From assembly GCA_046347045.1 (NCBI GenBank), contig JAXMGX010000012.1, forward strand, positions 1 to 64,000: a DNA stretch of 64,000 bases. The letters are read 5' to 3'. Source of the stretch: ZC4RG30 sp046347045. GTDB lineage: Bacteria; Pseudomonadota; Gammaproteobacteria; Steroidobacterales; Steroidobacteraceae. The notes below the pieces were generated by a model. It did no database searches. It had not been told where the DNA came from and saw only the letters and a list, made by a program, of their open reading frames with translations. This document shows, in pieces, positions 9,832-21,045 of the stretch. Each line of letters begins with the position of its first letter. Within the stretch, counting starts at the first letter, position 1. The position numbers and the translations under genes are program-made.

Positions 9832-11096
9832 GCACTTCGGACGATCTGTTCGCGCGCGCCAGGCGCGTCTCCCCCGGCGGCGTGCATTCGCCGGTGCGCG
9901 CCTTCAAGGGCGTGGGCGGCACGCCGCGCTTCATGACGGGAGGCAATGGCGCTTACATCCGCGACGTGGACGGGCGCGACATCCTGGATTTCTGCATGGC
10001 CTTCGGCCCGCTCATCCTGGGCCATGGCAACCGCGCGGTGCGCGATGCCGCGGTCGCCGCGATCGATCGCGGCTGGAGCCTGGGCACGGCCGAACCGTAT
10101 TCCTTGCAGTTGGCGGAGTTCATCACCGCGCGCATTCCCTGGGTGCAGAGCGTGCGCTTCGTGAATTCCGGCACCGAGGCGGTGATGTCGGCGCTGCGCG
10201 TGGCGCGTGGCGCCACGGGTCGCGATCTCATCCTGAAATTCGACGGCTGCTATCACGGCCACGCCGATGCCATGCTGATCCGCTCGGGCTCGGGCCTGGC
10301 CGAGGCCACCGAGCCCGACAGCGCCGGACTCAACAAGGCCACGCTGGGCGGCACGCTGGTGGCGCCGCTGAATGACGAGGCCGCGCTGGATGCGGTGTTC
10401 GCGCGTCATGGCAGCGACATCGCCGCCGCGATCATCGAGCCGCTCCCCGCGAACTACGGCCTGCTGCCGCAGCGGCTGGAGTACCTGAAGCATCTTGCCG
10501 CGCTGTGCAGGAAGCACGGCGCGCTCTTGATCCTCGATGAAGTGATCAGCGGCTTCCGTGTGGGATTCCAGGGCTGCGCGGGCCTGTTCGGCATCGAGCC
10601 GGACCTCGTCACCTACGGCAAGGTGATCGGCGGTGGATTCCCGGTAGGCGCCTATGGTGGCAAGCGCGAGTACATGGAACTGGTGGCGCCGGCGGGCCCG
10701 GTGTACCAGGCTGGCACGCTGTCAGCCAACCCGGTGTCGATGGCGGCGGGCATGGCCACGCTGGAACAGCTTGCCGATGGCAAGGTATACGTGCAGCTCG
10801 AGAAGCTGGGTGCGGAACTGGAGCAGAAGCTCTCTGCCCTGCCCGGCCTCACCGTGCAGCGACTGGGCTCGGTGTTCTGGCCTTACCTCGCCGCCGACGC
10901 AGCGCCGCTGCGCAGCCTGGGCGACATGAAGGCGAAGCCGGCCGCACCATTCGGGCCGGTGTTCCACAAGCTGCTGGATGCGGGCATCTACCTGGCGCCC
11001 AGTGCGTTCGAGGTGGGCTTCCTCTCCGCGGCGCACACCAGTGTGCATGTGGAGAAACTGGCGGGCGAAATGCGCAAGGCGATGCAGGCGGGCTGA
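9828..11096 (+). CDS. hemL: Glutamate-1-semialdehyde 2,1-aminomutase
   Basis: This 422-residue PLP enzyme of the class-III aminotransferase fold makes 5-aminolevulinate in the C5 pathway. The start MSTSDDLFARARRVSPGG is typical. The motifs VRFVNSGTEAVMSALRVAR, FDGCYHGHAD and ILDEVISGFRVG are present, and PLP Lys265 lies in TYGKVIGGGFPVGAYGG. The frame is open for a long way upstream, but that part overlaps hemB, so the ATGA overlap at 9828 is the real start. Its product is the substrate of the HemB encoded just before it. Confidence 0.95.
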   Translation: MSTSDDLFARARRVSPGGVHSPVRAFKGVGGTPRFMTGGNGAYIRDVDGRDILDFCMAFGPLILGHGNRAVRDAAVAAIDRGWSLGTAEPYSLQLAEFITARIPWVQSVRFVNSGTEAVMSALRVARGATGRDLILKFDGCYHGHADAMLIRSGSGLAEATEPDSAGLNKATLGGTLVAPLNDEAALDAVFARHGSDIAAAIIEPLPANYGLLPQRLEYLKHLAALCRKHGALLILDEVISGFRVGFQGCAGLFGIEPDLVTYGKVIGGGFPVGAYGGKREYMELVAPAGPVYQAGTLSANPVSMAAGMATLEQLADGKVYVQLEKLGAELEQKLSALPGLTVQRLGSVFWPYLAADAAPLRSLGDMKAKPAAPFGPVFHKLLDAGIYLAPSAFEVGFLSAAHTSVHVEKLAGEMRKAMQAG

Positions 11097-11103
11097 AGCG
11101 CCT
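11086..11103. terminator. Short hairpin across the hemL stop codon
   Basis: AGGCG (11086-11090) pairs with CGCCT (11099-11103) around an 8-nt loop that contains the hemL TGA. The stem reaches the stop codon of the convergent SMP-30 gene at 11102. It is a weak stem without a T tract. Confidence 0.25.
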
Positions 11104-12103
11104 ACTTGCCGGTGCGCTGCGGTCCTCGCGTCAGCATCTGGATGCGATACACCGAGCCGCGGCCCACCACGAACAGCGAATGCCGGCCCGGCCCGGAGAA
11201 CGCCAGGTTCTGCGGCGCCTTGGGCAGCGTGATGATGCCCAGCGCCTCGCCCTTGTCCGAGAACACCTGCACGCCGAGCGTGGTGGCCACGTAGAGACGG
11301 CCCTTCTCGTCGACGGCTAGACCGTCGGCGCCGCTGCTGATCGCGCCATTGGCCGGCGGCGGCGGCATGGCGAGGCGCGCGAACTGGCGCGCCTTGCGCG
11401 CATCGCCATCGCGATCCAGCGCAACGGCCAGTATCCCCTCGCCGGCCGTATTGGCCACGTACAGCGTGCGCTCATCGGGACTCAGTGCCACGCCATTCGG
11501 CGTCTCGATGCCCTGCACGATGCGCACCACCTCGCGCTTGCGCGTGATCTGATACACCGCGGGCGGCAGCGAAGACGCGCCATTGGCGGTGGGGCCGGCC
11601 GTATCGGTGAAGTAGATGTTGCCGCGGCTGTCGGCCACCAGATCGTTGGGTCGATTGAAAGGCTTGCCCTCGAAGCCGCTGGCCAGCGGGCGCGGCGGCT
11701 GCCCGGGCTGCAGCACGCCGATGAACTTGCTTTCGGTCAAGGTGGCGACGATGTCGCCCTCGGGCGTGCGCGTCAGCGCATTGGGCCCGCCCAGGCCTTC
11801 GTACCACACGCTGAGCCTGCCATCGGGCGCCAGGCGCATCACGCGGTTCATTCGGTTGTTCGTGAACAGCAGGCCGTCATCGAGCTGCGGCAGCGGACCT
11901 TCAACGGCCTCGAAGCCATCGGCGATCAACTCCACCGGCGTGCCCGCGCTGACCACACCCAGGATCATCGGCGCTGCCGCGGGCGTGACGATGCCAGCGG
12001 GTAGCGGGACGGCGGTGGAGGCTGCGCCTTGCGCAGGAAGCTGCGCCGCGGGTGCAACCAGCAGCAGCGCGAACACGATCCTCTGCGGGCAACGGATGTT
12101 CAT
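11102..12103 (-). CDS. Secreted SMP-30/gluconolactonase-like beta-propeller protein
   Basis: This 333-residue protein starts with a cleavable signal peptide (hydrophobic about residues 9-24, ending in PAQGAAS). The rest looks like a six-bladed propeller of the SMP-30/LRE/strictosidine-synthase kind: VEGPLPQLDDGLLFTNN, RPNDLVADSRGNIYFTDT, TPNGVALSPDERTLYVANT and GADGLAVDEKGRLYVAT mark successive blades. Family members are calcium-dependent lactonases, but many are uncharacterised, so the substrate is unknown. A GGGAAGAGG-like Shine-Dalgarno lies upstream. The gene follows cysI and the DUF934 gene on the same strand after 59 bp; I see no link to sulfur metabolism. Confidence 0.8.
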   Translation of the reverse strand: MNIRCPQRIVFALLLVAPAAQLPAQGAASTAVPLPAGIVTPAAAPMILGVVSAGTPVELIADGFEAVEGPLPQLDDGLLFTNNRMNRVMRLAPDGRLSVWYEGLGGPNALTRTPEGDIVATLTESKFIGVLQPGQPPRPLASGFEGKPFNRPNDLVADSRGNIYFTDTAGPTANGASSLPPAVYQITRKREVVRIVQGIETPNGVALSPDERTLYVANTAGEGILAVALDRDGDARKARQFARLAMPPPPANGAISSGADGLAVDEKGRLYVATTLGVQVFSDKGEALGIITLPKAPQNLAFSGPGRHSLFVVGRGSVYRIQMLTRGPQRTGK

Positions 12104-12162
12104 GGCTTGGCCTCTTCCCGTGGACCGACGAGTGGAATCAGGTATGACTGGCCCCGGACCCT

Positions 12163-12634
12163 CTAGCTGCCGAACCGGCGCCGCGGATGCGCGAGCACGC
12201 CCGATCCAGTCTGGTATGCCACGCTGAAGCGGTCGAGCTGCGCCACCGCGGTGGCGATGTCCTCGTCGTCAAGCAGTTCGAAGGCATCGAAACCGCAGCG
12301 GGCGAGGAAGAACATCTGGTCGGCGCGGATCTTGCCCACGGCGCGAAGCTCGCCCTTGTAGCCATGACGCTGGCGCAGCAGCCGGGCCTGCGTGAAGCCG
12401 CGGCCATCGCCGGTGGAGGCGAAGTCGATGGCCACCAGCGGCACGCGCGCGAGATATGGCAGCAGCGGCGCCACATCGTGGTCGGCGGCCTTCAGCAGCG
12501 GCGCGCGGCGTGCGGCGGGCTCGCCGGCTTCGATGGCCTTGATGAAATCGGCCAGCGGCAGGATCAGGAGCTGCGCGGATTCGGCGCCCGGCGTTCCGGC
12601 CAGCGACCAGTCGTTGTCGGCCGGCGCACGCCCC

Positions 12635-12651
<17 letters not shown>
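12163..12651 (-). CDS. DUF934 family protein linked to sulfite reductase
   Basis: This protein has 162 residues. I chose the ATG at 12651 (MAKLIKGRAPADNDW) because the open frame further upstream lies inside cysI; the start overlaps the cysI end by 17 bp. The sequence resembles DUF934, a small cytoplasmic protein found next to CysI-type reductases in many proteobacteria (VPLVAIDFASTGDGRGFTQARLLR and AVGKIRADQMFFLARCGFDAFEL are typical). Its molecular role is not established; helping electron delivery or assembly of the reductase is a guess from its position. The window has no CysJ flavoprotein subunit, so the reductase may use a different electron donor. Confidence 0.85.
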
Positions 12652-14287
<1,636 letters not shown>

Positions 14288-14368
14288 GCAGCGGATTCTA
14301 AAGAAATCCCGCCCCCGCGGCCCCTCTGGCCGGGGTATTTCGACCTGCGCCCGGGTTATATGCCGCCG

Positions 14369-17098
14369 TCAGCCCGTCGTTTGCAGCCCTTGGGCGATAC
14401 CACTGACGCTGGCAAGCAGTGCCTGCAGCAGGTCGTCGTCCTCGCGGGCCGTGGCGCGCCAGCGGCGCAGCAGATCCACCTGCATGAAGTTCATCGGATC
14501 CACGTACGGATTTCGAAGCTGGATGGCCCGCTGCTGGGTACGGTCGCCATCGAGCAGGTCGGCCTCCTCCTTGATGGCCAGTACTGCGTCGCGGCAGCGA
14601 TCGAATTCGGCGCGCAGCAGCGGGGCGTAGCGGCGCAGCCCCGGGGATGCCAGCTCGACGTAGCGATCGGCGATGGAAAGGTCGCAGCGGGCGAGTTGCG
14701 ATTCGATGTCGAAGATCACCGACGAGAAGAAACTCCAGCGGCCGTGCATGTCGCGCAGCGCATTCACGCCATGCGCCGCGATTTCATCTGCCAGCGCCTG
14801 GCCCGCTCCGTACCAGCCTGGCAGGAAATGCCGCGACTGCGACCAGGCGAACACCCAGGGCGTGGAACGGATGGACAGCGCGGCGCTGCCCTGGGCGCCG
14901 GTTTCCCAGATCGAGCGCGAGCCGATCTGCATGCGCTCGATCACGTCGATGGGCGTGACACTGCGGAAGAAATCGTGGAATGCCGGATCGTCCGCCACCA
15001 GCGCACGCCAGTTGCGCCGGCTCGCCTCGGCCAGCCGCGCGACGATGGCGTGTTCGACCTCGGACTCGCGTTGCGCGCGCCCACGGCGCTTGGCCAGCGT
15101 GGCCAGCCCCAGCGTGCCGAAAGCACGCTCCAGCGTGCGCAGCGCATTGGCCTTCAAGCCGTAGTTCTGACTGATGATCTCGCCCTGCTCGGTGATGGTC
15201 AGGTGGCCATCCACGCTTTCGGGCGGCGCAGCGCGGATCATCGCATCCAGCCGCAAGCCACCCCGGGCCACGCTGCCACCGCGCGCGTGGTGGATGGCGG
15301 CGGGCTGCCCGGCCTGCGCCAGGGTGGCGGCCAGCTCGCGCTGCGCATCGTAGGTGGCCAGACGCATGGCCAGGTAGCCACTGTCACGACTGGCCTGTGA
15401 ATAGCCCACGAACATCGACTGCGGCACGCGGCGGGCGGCGAGATGCTCACGGTAGTCGGGATTGGCCAAAAGCTCGCGCATGGTGCCGGCCGCGGTGCGC
15501 AGGCTCTCGCCGGACTCGAACAGCGGCGCGAAGTCCATGCCCACGGCGCCCGAGCGGCGATCGTCCACCCCCGCCCAGCGCGCCAGCAACAGCGGCGCCA
15601 GCAGGTCGCAGGCACCCTGCGTCGCGGCCACGACGTAGTTGCCGATCGAACGCTCGCCGTAACGCGCGCGGCATTGCTGCGCAGCGCCGAACACGGCCAG
15701 CGTGCGCTTGCCCAAGGCATCCAGCGGTGCCACCGGCCCCACGTCGCGGGCGAGCATCTCGGCCAGCCGCAGGGTGCGCTCGGCCTGCGGCCGCTGCAGC
15801 CACTGCGCGTCATCCATGCCCTGCCCTATGACGCGGTGATGCACGTCGGCGCGCTGCTTCAGGTCGAGCGTGGCCAGGTGGAAGCCGAAGGTATCGACCC
15901 GCAGCAGCAGGCGCCGCACGAGCTGGTTGCCGGCGTGATCGCCGCGATTGGCCTTGAGGCTGCGCGTGGCCAGCACCAGGTCGGCGCGGAACTGCTCCAC
16001 GCGCTCGTAACGGCCGGCGCGTCCCTCGTAGGTGTGGCGCAGCCGCTCGCCCAACTGCGCGAAATACGCGCGGTAGGGCATCTGGTCGTGGCGCGATGAC
16101 ACGGCGCTGCGCGCCGACGGCAGCAGCATCGAGTATTCATCGATGCGCCGGCGCAGCTCGGCGCTCACGTCGATGCGGCTCGCGCTCTGCGACAACAGCT
16201 GCGAGAGCTGCTGGCACTCGGTGAAGTACTCGTTGATGATCACCTGCTGCTGGCGCGCCAGCGTTTCGCGGATGGTCTTGGCGTGCACGTCGGGCGTGCC
16301 TTCCATGTCGCCGCCCACCCAGGTGCCGAACTGCAGCACCGTGGGCGGATCGATGTCGCTGACGCGGGCGCCATACAGCGCCTCGAGCGCCGCGGCGATC
16401 TCCTCGTAGAAGCCGGGCACGATGCGGTACAGCACCTCGGCGAAATGGAACATCGCGTACTCGCGCTCGTCGGCGACGGTGAGGCGCTGGCGCGGATGCT
16501 CCTCGGTCTGCCAGCCGGTGGTGATTTCGGTGCGCAGACGCGACCACACGTGGCGGCGCTCCTGCGGGTCGAGGCTGGGATTCAGCCGGTCGAGCAGCGC
16601 CGCAGCCATGCGCTGCTGGCGGCGCAGCTGCGTGCGACGCGTGGATTCGGTGGGATGCGCAATGAGTATGGGCTGGATGCGCAGGCTGGCCAGCAGCTCC
16701 AGCACCTCGTCGAGCGACAGACCCTGCGCCTTGAGCTGGGCGAGCGCATCCTCGATGCCGCCGGGCTGCGGCTTGCCGCCGTCGGCCAGGAAATATTCGC
16801 GACGGCGACGGATGCGGTGCACTTTTTCGGCCAGGTTCACCGCCTGGAACCAGGTGGAAAACGCCCGCACCAGGTCGCGGGCCACGTCCGGCGGACGGTC
16901 GGCAACGCGCAGCGCCAGGTCGGTGGTGCCGGCGTCACTGCGCCGGCCGATGGCGGCCTGCCGGTCGCCCTCGACCATTTCATACAGCGCGGCGCCACCC
17001 TGCTCGCGCAGCATCTCGCCCACCAGCACGCCCAGCTGGTGCACGTCCTCGCGCAGCGCCAGGTGCTTGGTGGGAAACTGGATGAGATGACGATCCAT
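14369..17098 (-). CDS. ppc: Phosphoenolpyruvate carboxylase (divergent)
   Basis: This 909-residue enzyme makes oxaloacetate from PEP and bicarbonate to refill the TCA cycle. The start MDRHLIQFPTKHLALREDV at 17098 is preferred over the 41-residue upstream extension. The catalytic histidine H148 lies in AHPTESTRR, the glycine-rich loop reads HARGGSVARGG, and the C-terminal part has RNPYVDPMNFMQVDLLRRWR. The chain ends in QTTG, close to the conserved QNTG tail. The usual GYSDSxKDxG motif reads GYSQASRDSG here, so its lysine is Arg571. Overall it is a full-length but diverged PEPC. It is divergent from the transporter at 17151, with only 52 bp between the starts. Confidence 0.9.
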   Translation of the reverse strand: MDRHLIQFPTKHLALREDVHQLGVLVGEMLREQGGAALYEMVEGDRQAAIGRRSDAGTTDLALRVADRPPDVARDLVRAFSTWFQAVNLAEKVHRIRRRREYFLADGGKPQPGGIEDALAQLKAQGLSLDEVLELLASLRIQPILIAHPTESTRRTQLRRQQRMAAALLDRLNPSLDPQERRHVWSRLRTEITTGWQTEEHPRQRLTVADEREYAMFHFAEVLYRIVPGFYEEIAAALEALYGARVSDIDPPTVLQFGTWVGGDMEGTPDVHAKTIRETLARQQQVIINEYFTECQQLSQLLSQSASRIDVSAELRRRIDEYSMLLPSARSAVSSRHDQMPYRAYFAQLGERLRHTYEGRAGRYERVEQFRADLVLATRSLKANRGDHAGNQLVRRLLLRVDTFGFHLATLDLKQRADVHHRVIGQGMDDAQWLQRPQAERTLRLAEMLARDVGPVAPLDALGKRTLAVFGAAQQCRARYGERSIGNYVVAATQGACDLLAPLLLARWAGVDDRRSGAVGMDFAPLFESGESLRTAAGTMRELLANPDYREHLAARRVPQSMFVGYSQASRDSGYLAMRLATYDAQRELAATLAQAGQPAAIHHARGGSVARGGLRLDAMIRAAPPESVDGHLTITEQGEIISQNYGLKANALRTLERAFGTLGLATLAKRRGRAQRESEVEHAIVARLAEASRRNWRALVADDPAFHDFFRSVTPIDVIERMQIGSRSIWETGAQGSAALSIRSTPWVFAWSQSRHFLPGWYGAGQALADEIAAHGVNALRDMHGRWSFFSSVIFDIESQLARCDLSIADRYVELASPGLRRYAPLLRAEFDRCRDAVLAIKEEADLLDGDRTQQRAIQLRNPYVDPMNFMQVDLLRRWRATAREDDDLLQALLASVSGIAQGLQTTG

Positions 17099-17150
17099 GC
17101 TGGCTGCGATTCTACCCAACCGCGGCGCGGGCGATGGCATCCTGCGCGCC

Positions 17151-18041
17151 ATGTCCGGCACAGCCCGCAACACCACCCTGGGATTCACGCTCGCCGGCGC
17201 CGGCGCCATCCTGTTCGCCACGAAGGGCGTGTTCTCGAAGGCGCTGTGGGCCTCGGGCGTGGACTACCTCACGCTCACCGCGCTGCGCGCGCTGCTGGCG
17301 CTGCCGATGTTCGCTGCGCTGGCGCTCTGGCGCGGCATGTCGCTGCGCGCCGCGCCACGCAGGGCGGTGACGCAGGCGGCGCTGGCCGGCGTGCTGTGCT
17401 ATGGCTTCGGCGCCCTGCTCGATTTCCACGCGCTGGAACTCATCGATGTGAGCCTGGAGCGGGCACTGATGTTCACCTATCCGGCACTGATCGTGGCCTG
17501 GTATGCCATCGTCAAACGCGTGCTGCCGCGACCGGCGATGCTGGTGGCGCTGGCGCTCACCTATGCCGGCGTGCTGCTGGTGGTGGGCGCTTTCGACCTG
17601 GCGCTGTGGAAGCAGAATCTCGCAGGCGCGCTGCTGGTGCTGTGCTGCGCGGCCACCACCGCATGCTATTTCCTGCTGGGCGAACGCAGCATCCCGCACC
17701 TGGGCAGCAGCGGCTTCACGGTGGTCGCGATGACCGCGGCCGCCGTGATGGTGGTGGGCGCATTCCTGGCCACCCACTCGCTCGAAGTGGTGGCGCGACT
17801 GGACCTCAGACAATGGCTGCTGCTGCTGGCGCTGGCGGTTCTGTGCATGTTCCTGCCCACGCTGTGCCAGGCCGAAGGCATACGGCGGCTGGGCGCCCAG
17901 CGTGGTTCGATGGCCAGCACCATCGGCCCGCCTGCGGCCATGCTGCTGGGCGCGGCACTGCTCGATGAACGACCGGGTGCGTGGCAGGTGGTGGGAACCG
18001 GCCTGATCCTCGGCGGCATCGCCGTCATCGCACGCCGCTGA
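17151..18041 (+). CDS. EamA/DMT-family transporter
   Basis: This 296-residue integral membrane protein has ten predicted helices arranged as two EamA repeats. The first begins TLGFTLAGAGAILFATKGVF and the second begins near LAGALLVLCCAATTACYFLL. Drug/metabolite transporters export amino acids, nucleobases or other small molecules; the substrate is not readable. The ATG at 17151 is used because it follows the ppc start divergently and begins just before the first membrane helix. It ends 48 bp before the convergent antiporter gene. Confidence 0.85.
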   Translation: MSGTARNTTLGFTLAGAGAILFATKGVFSKALWASGVDYLTLTALRALLALPMFAALALWRGMSLRAAPRRAVTQAALAGVLCYGFGALLDFHALELIDVSLERALMFTYPALIVAWYAIVKRVLPRPAMLVALALTYAGVLLVVGAFDLALWKQNLAGALLVLCCAATTACYFLLGERSIPHLGSSGFTVVAMTAAAVMVVGAFLATHSLEVVARLDLRQWLLLLALAVLCMFLPTLCQAEGIRRLGAQRGSMASTIGPPAAMLLGAALLDERPGAWQVVGTGLILGGIAVIARR

Positions 18042-18075
18042 TCGCAGGCGCGGCCGCAGGGTCTGCGTAGGTGTC

Positions 18076-18099
18076 GGCCGGCTCGCGAGTCAACCGGCC
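18076..18099. terminator. Inverted repeat at convergent gene ends
   Basis: GGCCGG (18076-18081) pairs with CCGGCC (18094-18099). The 12-nt loop includes the stop codon of the minus-strand antiporter gene (18090-18092). There is no T tract; a bidirectional terminator role is possible. Confidence 0.35.
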
Positions 18100-20075
18100 A
18101 GCAGCAGCGCCTCGGCATGTTCGATGGCGGCCGGAGATCCGTACACCACCAGCACATCCCCTTCGCGCAGCACCAGGTCGCCGGAGGGTTCCCGGCCGGT
18201 GATGCCCTGGCGGCGCAGCGCGGTGAACGCAACCTCGGCGCCGCGAGCGCGCACCTCTTCGAGCGTGCGCCCCACTGCCCAGGCCTGCGGCGGGATGACC
18301 ACCGAACCGATGCTCTCCCCCGATTCCTCCGCGGGCGCCGCAGAGGCCACGGTGTCGGGCAGGATCACGCCACGCAGTGTGGAGTAGCGGGCGCGGCGGA
18401 TCTCGCCAACGGTGCGCACCACGCGCGCCACCGGCACGTTCAGCAGCATCAGCACCTGCGAGACCAGCATCAGGCTGGCCTCCAGCGTCTCGGGCACCAC
18501 TTCGGTGGCGCCGGCATCGGTGAGTTCGGCAAGTCCGCCGTCATCGGCGGTGCGCACCAGTACCGGCACGTCCTTGCGATGCAGGCGCACGGCACGGACT
18601 ATGCCCACCGACACATGCGGGTTGGCAAAGCTCACCACCACCGCGCTGGCCGTGCTGATGCCGCAGGCCAGCAGCACGTCCTCGTCGGAGGAATCCCCGT
18701 AGATCACCGGATAGCCAGCCTGGCGCGCCGGCCGCACCCGCGCCAGATCGAGGTCCACGGCGATGTATTCGAAGCCCTGCGATTCGAGCACGCGCGCGAT
18801 GTTCTGCCCCACCCGGCCATAGCCGCACAACACCACATGCTCGCGGCGCGCCACGTCGCCGGTGGCGGCATCCTCCGGATGGGCAGCGCGCTGCGGTGGT
18901 CCCTTCTCGCGCAGCAGGAAGCGGGCGACGTCGCGGTTGTAGCGGATGCCGAAGGGCGCGATGACCATGGTGACGACGAGCCCCAGCAACAGAGGCTGGA
19001 TCACCGGGATGGTGACCGCCTGCGACTGCAGCAGCAGCGTCAGCAGCGCCACGCCGAATTCGCCACCCCCGCCCAGCACCATGCCCGTGCGCAGCGCCTT
19101 GAAATGCGTGGACACCAGCGGCCGCACCGCCACGGACGCGGCGAACACCTTCAGCGTCACCAGTACCACGACGGTGGCGGCAATCAGCGGAAACTGCTGG
19201 TACACCAGCCGAACGTCGAGCAGCATGCCCACGGAGATGAAGAACAGGCCGAGCAGCAGCTCGCGGAACGGCCGAATGACCGACTCCACCTGGTGACGGT
19301 ATTCGGTTTCGGCCAGCATCATGCCGGCCAGGAACCCGCCCAGCGCCAGCGACAACCCCGCATGCTCGGTGACCCACGCCGACGCCAGCACCACCAGCAG
19401 CACGGCCAGCGTGAACAGCTCCTTGAGGCGGCTGCGCGCGATCTCGATGAACAGCGGACGCAGCAGCAGGCGCCCCAGCAGCAGCACCACCAGCAGCGCG
19501 GCCAGACCGGTGCCCACGGTCTGCAGCAGGGTCGACAGGCTGAAGTGGTTCAGCGAGGTGCCCTCGGCAATCGCGGTGGCCGTTGCCAGCAACGGCACGA
19601 AGGCCAGATCCTGGAAGAGGAGGATGGCGAACGACAGCCGCCCGTGCGTGCGATTGAGCTCGTCCTGCTCGGTGAGCTGGCGGATGACGATGGCCGTGGA
19701 GGACATCGACAGCGCCCCGCCCACCGTCACGGCCAGCAGCCACGACATGCCCAGCGCCCGGCCGATGACCGCAAACAGCGCGGTCGTGAGTCCAACCTGC
19801 ATCGCGCCCAGTCCGAACACCTCGCGGCGCATGGCCACCATGCGCGGCCAGGAGAATTCCAGCCCCAGCGTGAACAGCAGGAAAACCACGCCGATCTCGG
19901 CCAGCAGTCGCGTGTCGGCGGAGTCGGCCATCAGGCCCAGCATGTAGGGTCCGACCAGCAGGCCCACGACCAGGTATCCCAGCACCGGAGGCAGGTTCAG
20001 CCGGCGCGCGGCCATGATGACCAGCACGGAGGCCAGCAGCAGTTCGATGATGAGAGTCAGCGGTTCATGCAGCAC
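18090..20075 (-). CDS. CPA2 monovalent cation:proton antiporter (KefB/YbaL-like)
   Basis: This 661-residue protein has an N-terminal Na+/H+ exchanger domain of about 12 helices (starts LTLIIELLLASVLVIMAARR, with FLLFTLGLEFSWPRM and LSMSSTAIVIRQL). An NAD-binding TrkA-N domain follows (HVVLCGYGRVGQNIARVLES at about 405) and then a TrkA-C domain with ligand-binding signature near VVIPPQAWAVGRTLEEVRAR. Such proteins exchange K+ or Na+ for protons across the inner membrane, gated by nucleotide or thiol ligands. No KefF/KefG-type ancillary gene is adjacent. It lies 46 bp downstream of the AgmX-like gene on the same strand, so read-through from the large operon is possible. Confidence 0.9.
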   Translation of the reverse strand: MLHEPLTLIIELLLASVLVIMAARRLNLPPVLGYLVVGLLVGPYMLGLMADSADTRLLAEIGVVFLLFTLGLEFSWPRMVAMRREVFGLGAMQVGLTTALFAVIGRALGMSWLLAVTVGGALSMSSTAIVIRQLTEQDELNRTHGRLSFAILLFQDLAFVPLLATATAIAEGTSLNHFSLSTLLQTVGTGLAALLVVLLLGRLLLRPLFIEIARSRLKELFTLAVLLVVLASAWVTEHAGLSLALGGFLAGMMLAETEYRHQVESVIRPFRELLLGLFFISVGMLLDVRLVYQQFPLIAATVVVLVTLKVFAASVAVRPLVSTHFKALRTGMVLGGGGEFGVALLTLLLQSQAVTIPVIQPLLLGLVVTMVIAPFGIRYNRDVARFLLREKGPPQRAAHPEDAATGDVARREHVVLCGYGRVGQNIARVLESQGFEYIAVDLDLARVRPARQAGYPVIYGDSSDEDVLLACGISTASAVVVSFANPHVSVGIVRAVRLHRKDVPVLVRTADDGGLAELTDAGATEVVPETLEASLMLVSQVLMLLNVPVARVVRTVGEIRRARYSTLRGVILPDTVASAAPAEESGESIGSVVIPPQAWAVGRTLEEVRARGAEVAFTALRRQGITGREPSGDLVLREGDVLVVYGSPAAIEHAEALLLAG

Positions 20076-20121
20076 CGCTCAAGAATACCGCACTGACCGC
20101 GACGCGCGCGTCGCGGTGGGC

Positions 20122-21033
20122 TCAGGCCGGGAAGAACTCGATCGGCTTGGTGGTGGTCATCGGCTCCACGTCCTTCGCCGCAAAGCGAATGAGCTTCACG
20201 CGCGCGACGATCTTGCGCTCCAGCTCCGGATCGTTGAGCTCGCTCGACACCACGCGGCAGGCGGTGACCTCACCCGAAGGCGCGATGGTGAACTCCAGCA
20301 CCATCTTGCCCTGCAGTTCCGGCCGCTCGCGCAGCGCGCGTGAATACAGGGCGTAGATCGCGCCCTTGTTGCGGTCGAACTCCAGTTCGATCTCTTCCTG
20401 GCTGCGCGCGGCCTTGCCGCTGCTGCCGGTGCGGCTGGCCTTGTTGTCGGCGCCGATGTTGGCCACGCGCGAGCTGACGGAGGTGGTAGTGTGTCCGGTC
20501 AGCGAACCCGCGCCGGAGCCGAAGCCGCGACTGCTGTTGGTGGACTGCACGCCGGCGCTGCCGGTGCCCGCGCGCGAGGCGATCATCGATCGCTCGGCCT
20601 TGCTGTCGGCGCCCACCGCGCCGGTGAGGTTCTTCGTCTCCACCGGCAACTCCTGCGCCAGATCGCGGCGCAGGTCGGCCAGTTCATCCTTCACCTGGTT
20701 GAGCTGCTTCTCGGCCTTCTTGCGCGCTTCGGCAGTGCGGTCCACCGGCTGCGGAATGGGCTTGGTCTCGGGCTTCGGCGGCTCGATGGGCTTGGGCGGC
20801 GGCGGTGGCGGCGGCGGCTTGGGCTTCTCCTCGACCATCAGCCGGGCCAGGCGCTCGGGCACGGCCTGCGCGGCGGATTCCTTCGGCGTCGGCAGCTTCA
20901 GGAAGGGAATGATGAGGCCGCCCAGCACGAACAGCACGAGGCCGATGGTGAGCAGCCGGCGGAAGCGGCGAGCCGAATCCGGATCGCCTTCCCAGGGCAG
21001 TTCATAAGAGCGGTAGAACGGTGCGAGTACCAC
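20122..21033 (-). CDS. AgmX/PglI C-terminal domain TonB-like protein
   Basis: This 303-residue inner-membrane protein starts with a cytoplasmic tail, one helix (about residues 28-48), then a Pro-rich periplasmic spacer (PPPPPPPPKPIEPPKPE) and a coiled-coil stretch. The C-terminal domain (about 220-303; GAIYALYSRALRERPELQGK, LEFTIAPSGEVTACRVVSS) is the AgmX/PglI type, a TonB-like fold with a final cell-wall- or partner-binding segment. TonB relatives carry energy from ExbB/ExbD-like motors to outer-membrane partners. It is the last gene after a TolQ-like and two TolR-like genes. In Myxococcus, AgmX (GltJ) is part of the gliding complex, so this is a likely counterpart. Confidence 0.82.
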   Translation of the reverse strand: MVLAPFYRSYELPWEGDPDSARRFRRLLTIGLVLFVLGGLIIPFLKLPTPKESAAQAVPERLARLMVEEKPKPPPPPPPPKPIEPPKPETKPIPQPVDRTAEARKKAEKQLNQVKDELADLRRDLAQELPVETKNLTGAVGADSKAERSMIASRAGTGSAGVQSTNSSRGFGSGAGSLTGHTTTSVSSRVANIGADNKASRTGSSGKAARSQEEIELEFDRNKGAIYALYSRALRERPELQGKMVLEFTIAPSGEVTACRVVSSELNDPELERKIVARVKLIRFAAKDVEPMTTTKPIEFFPA

Positions 21034-21045
21034 GATGTCTCCGCG

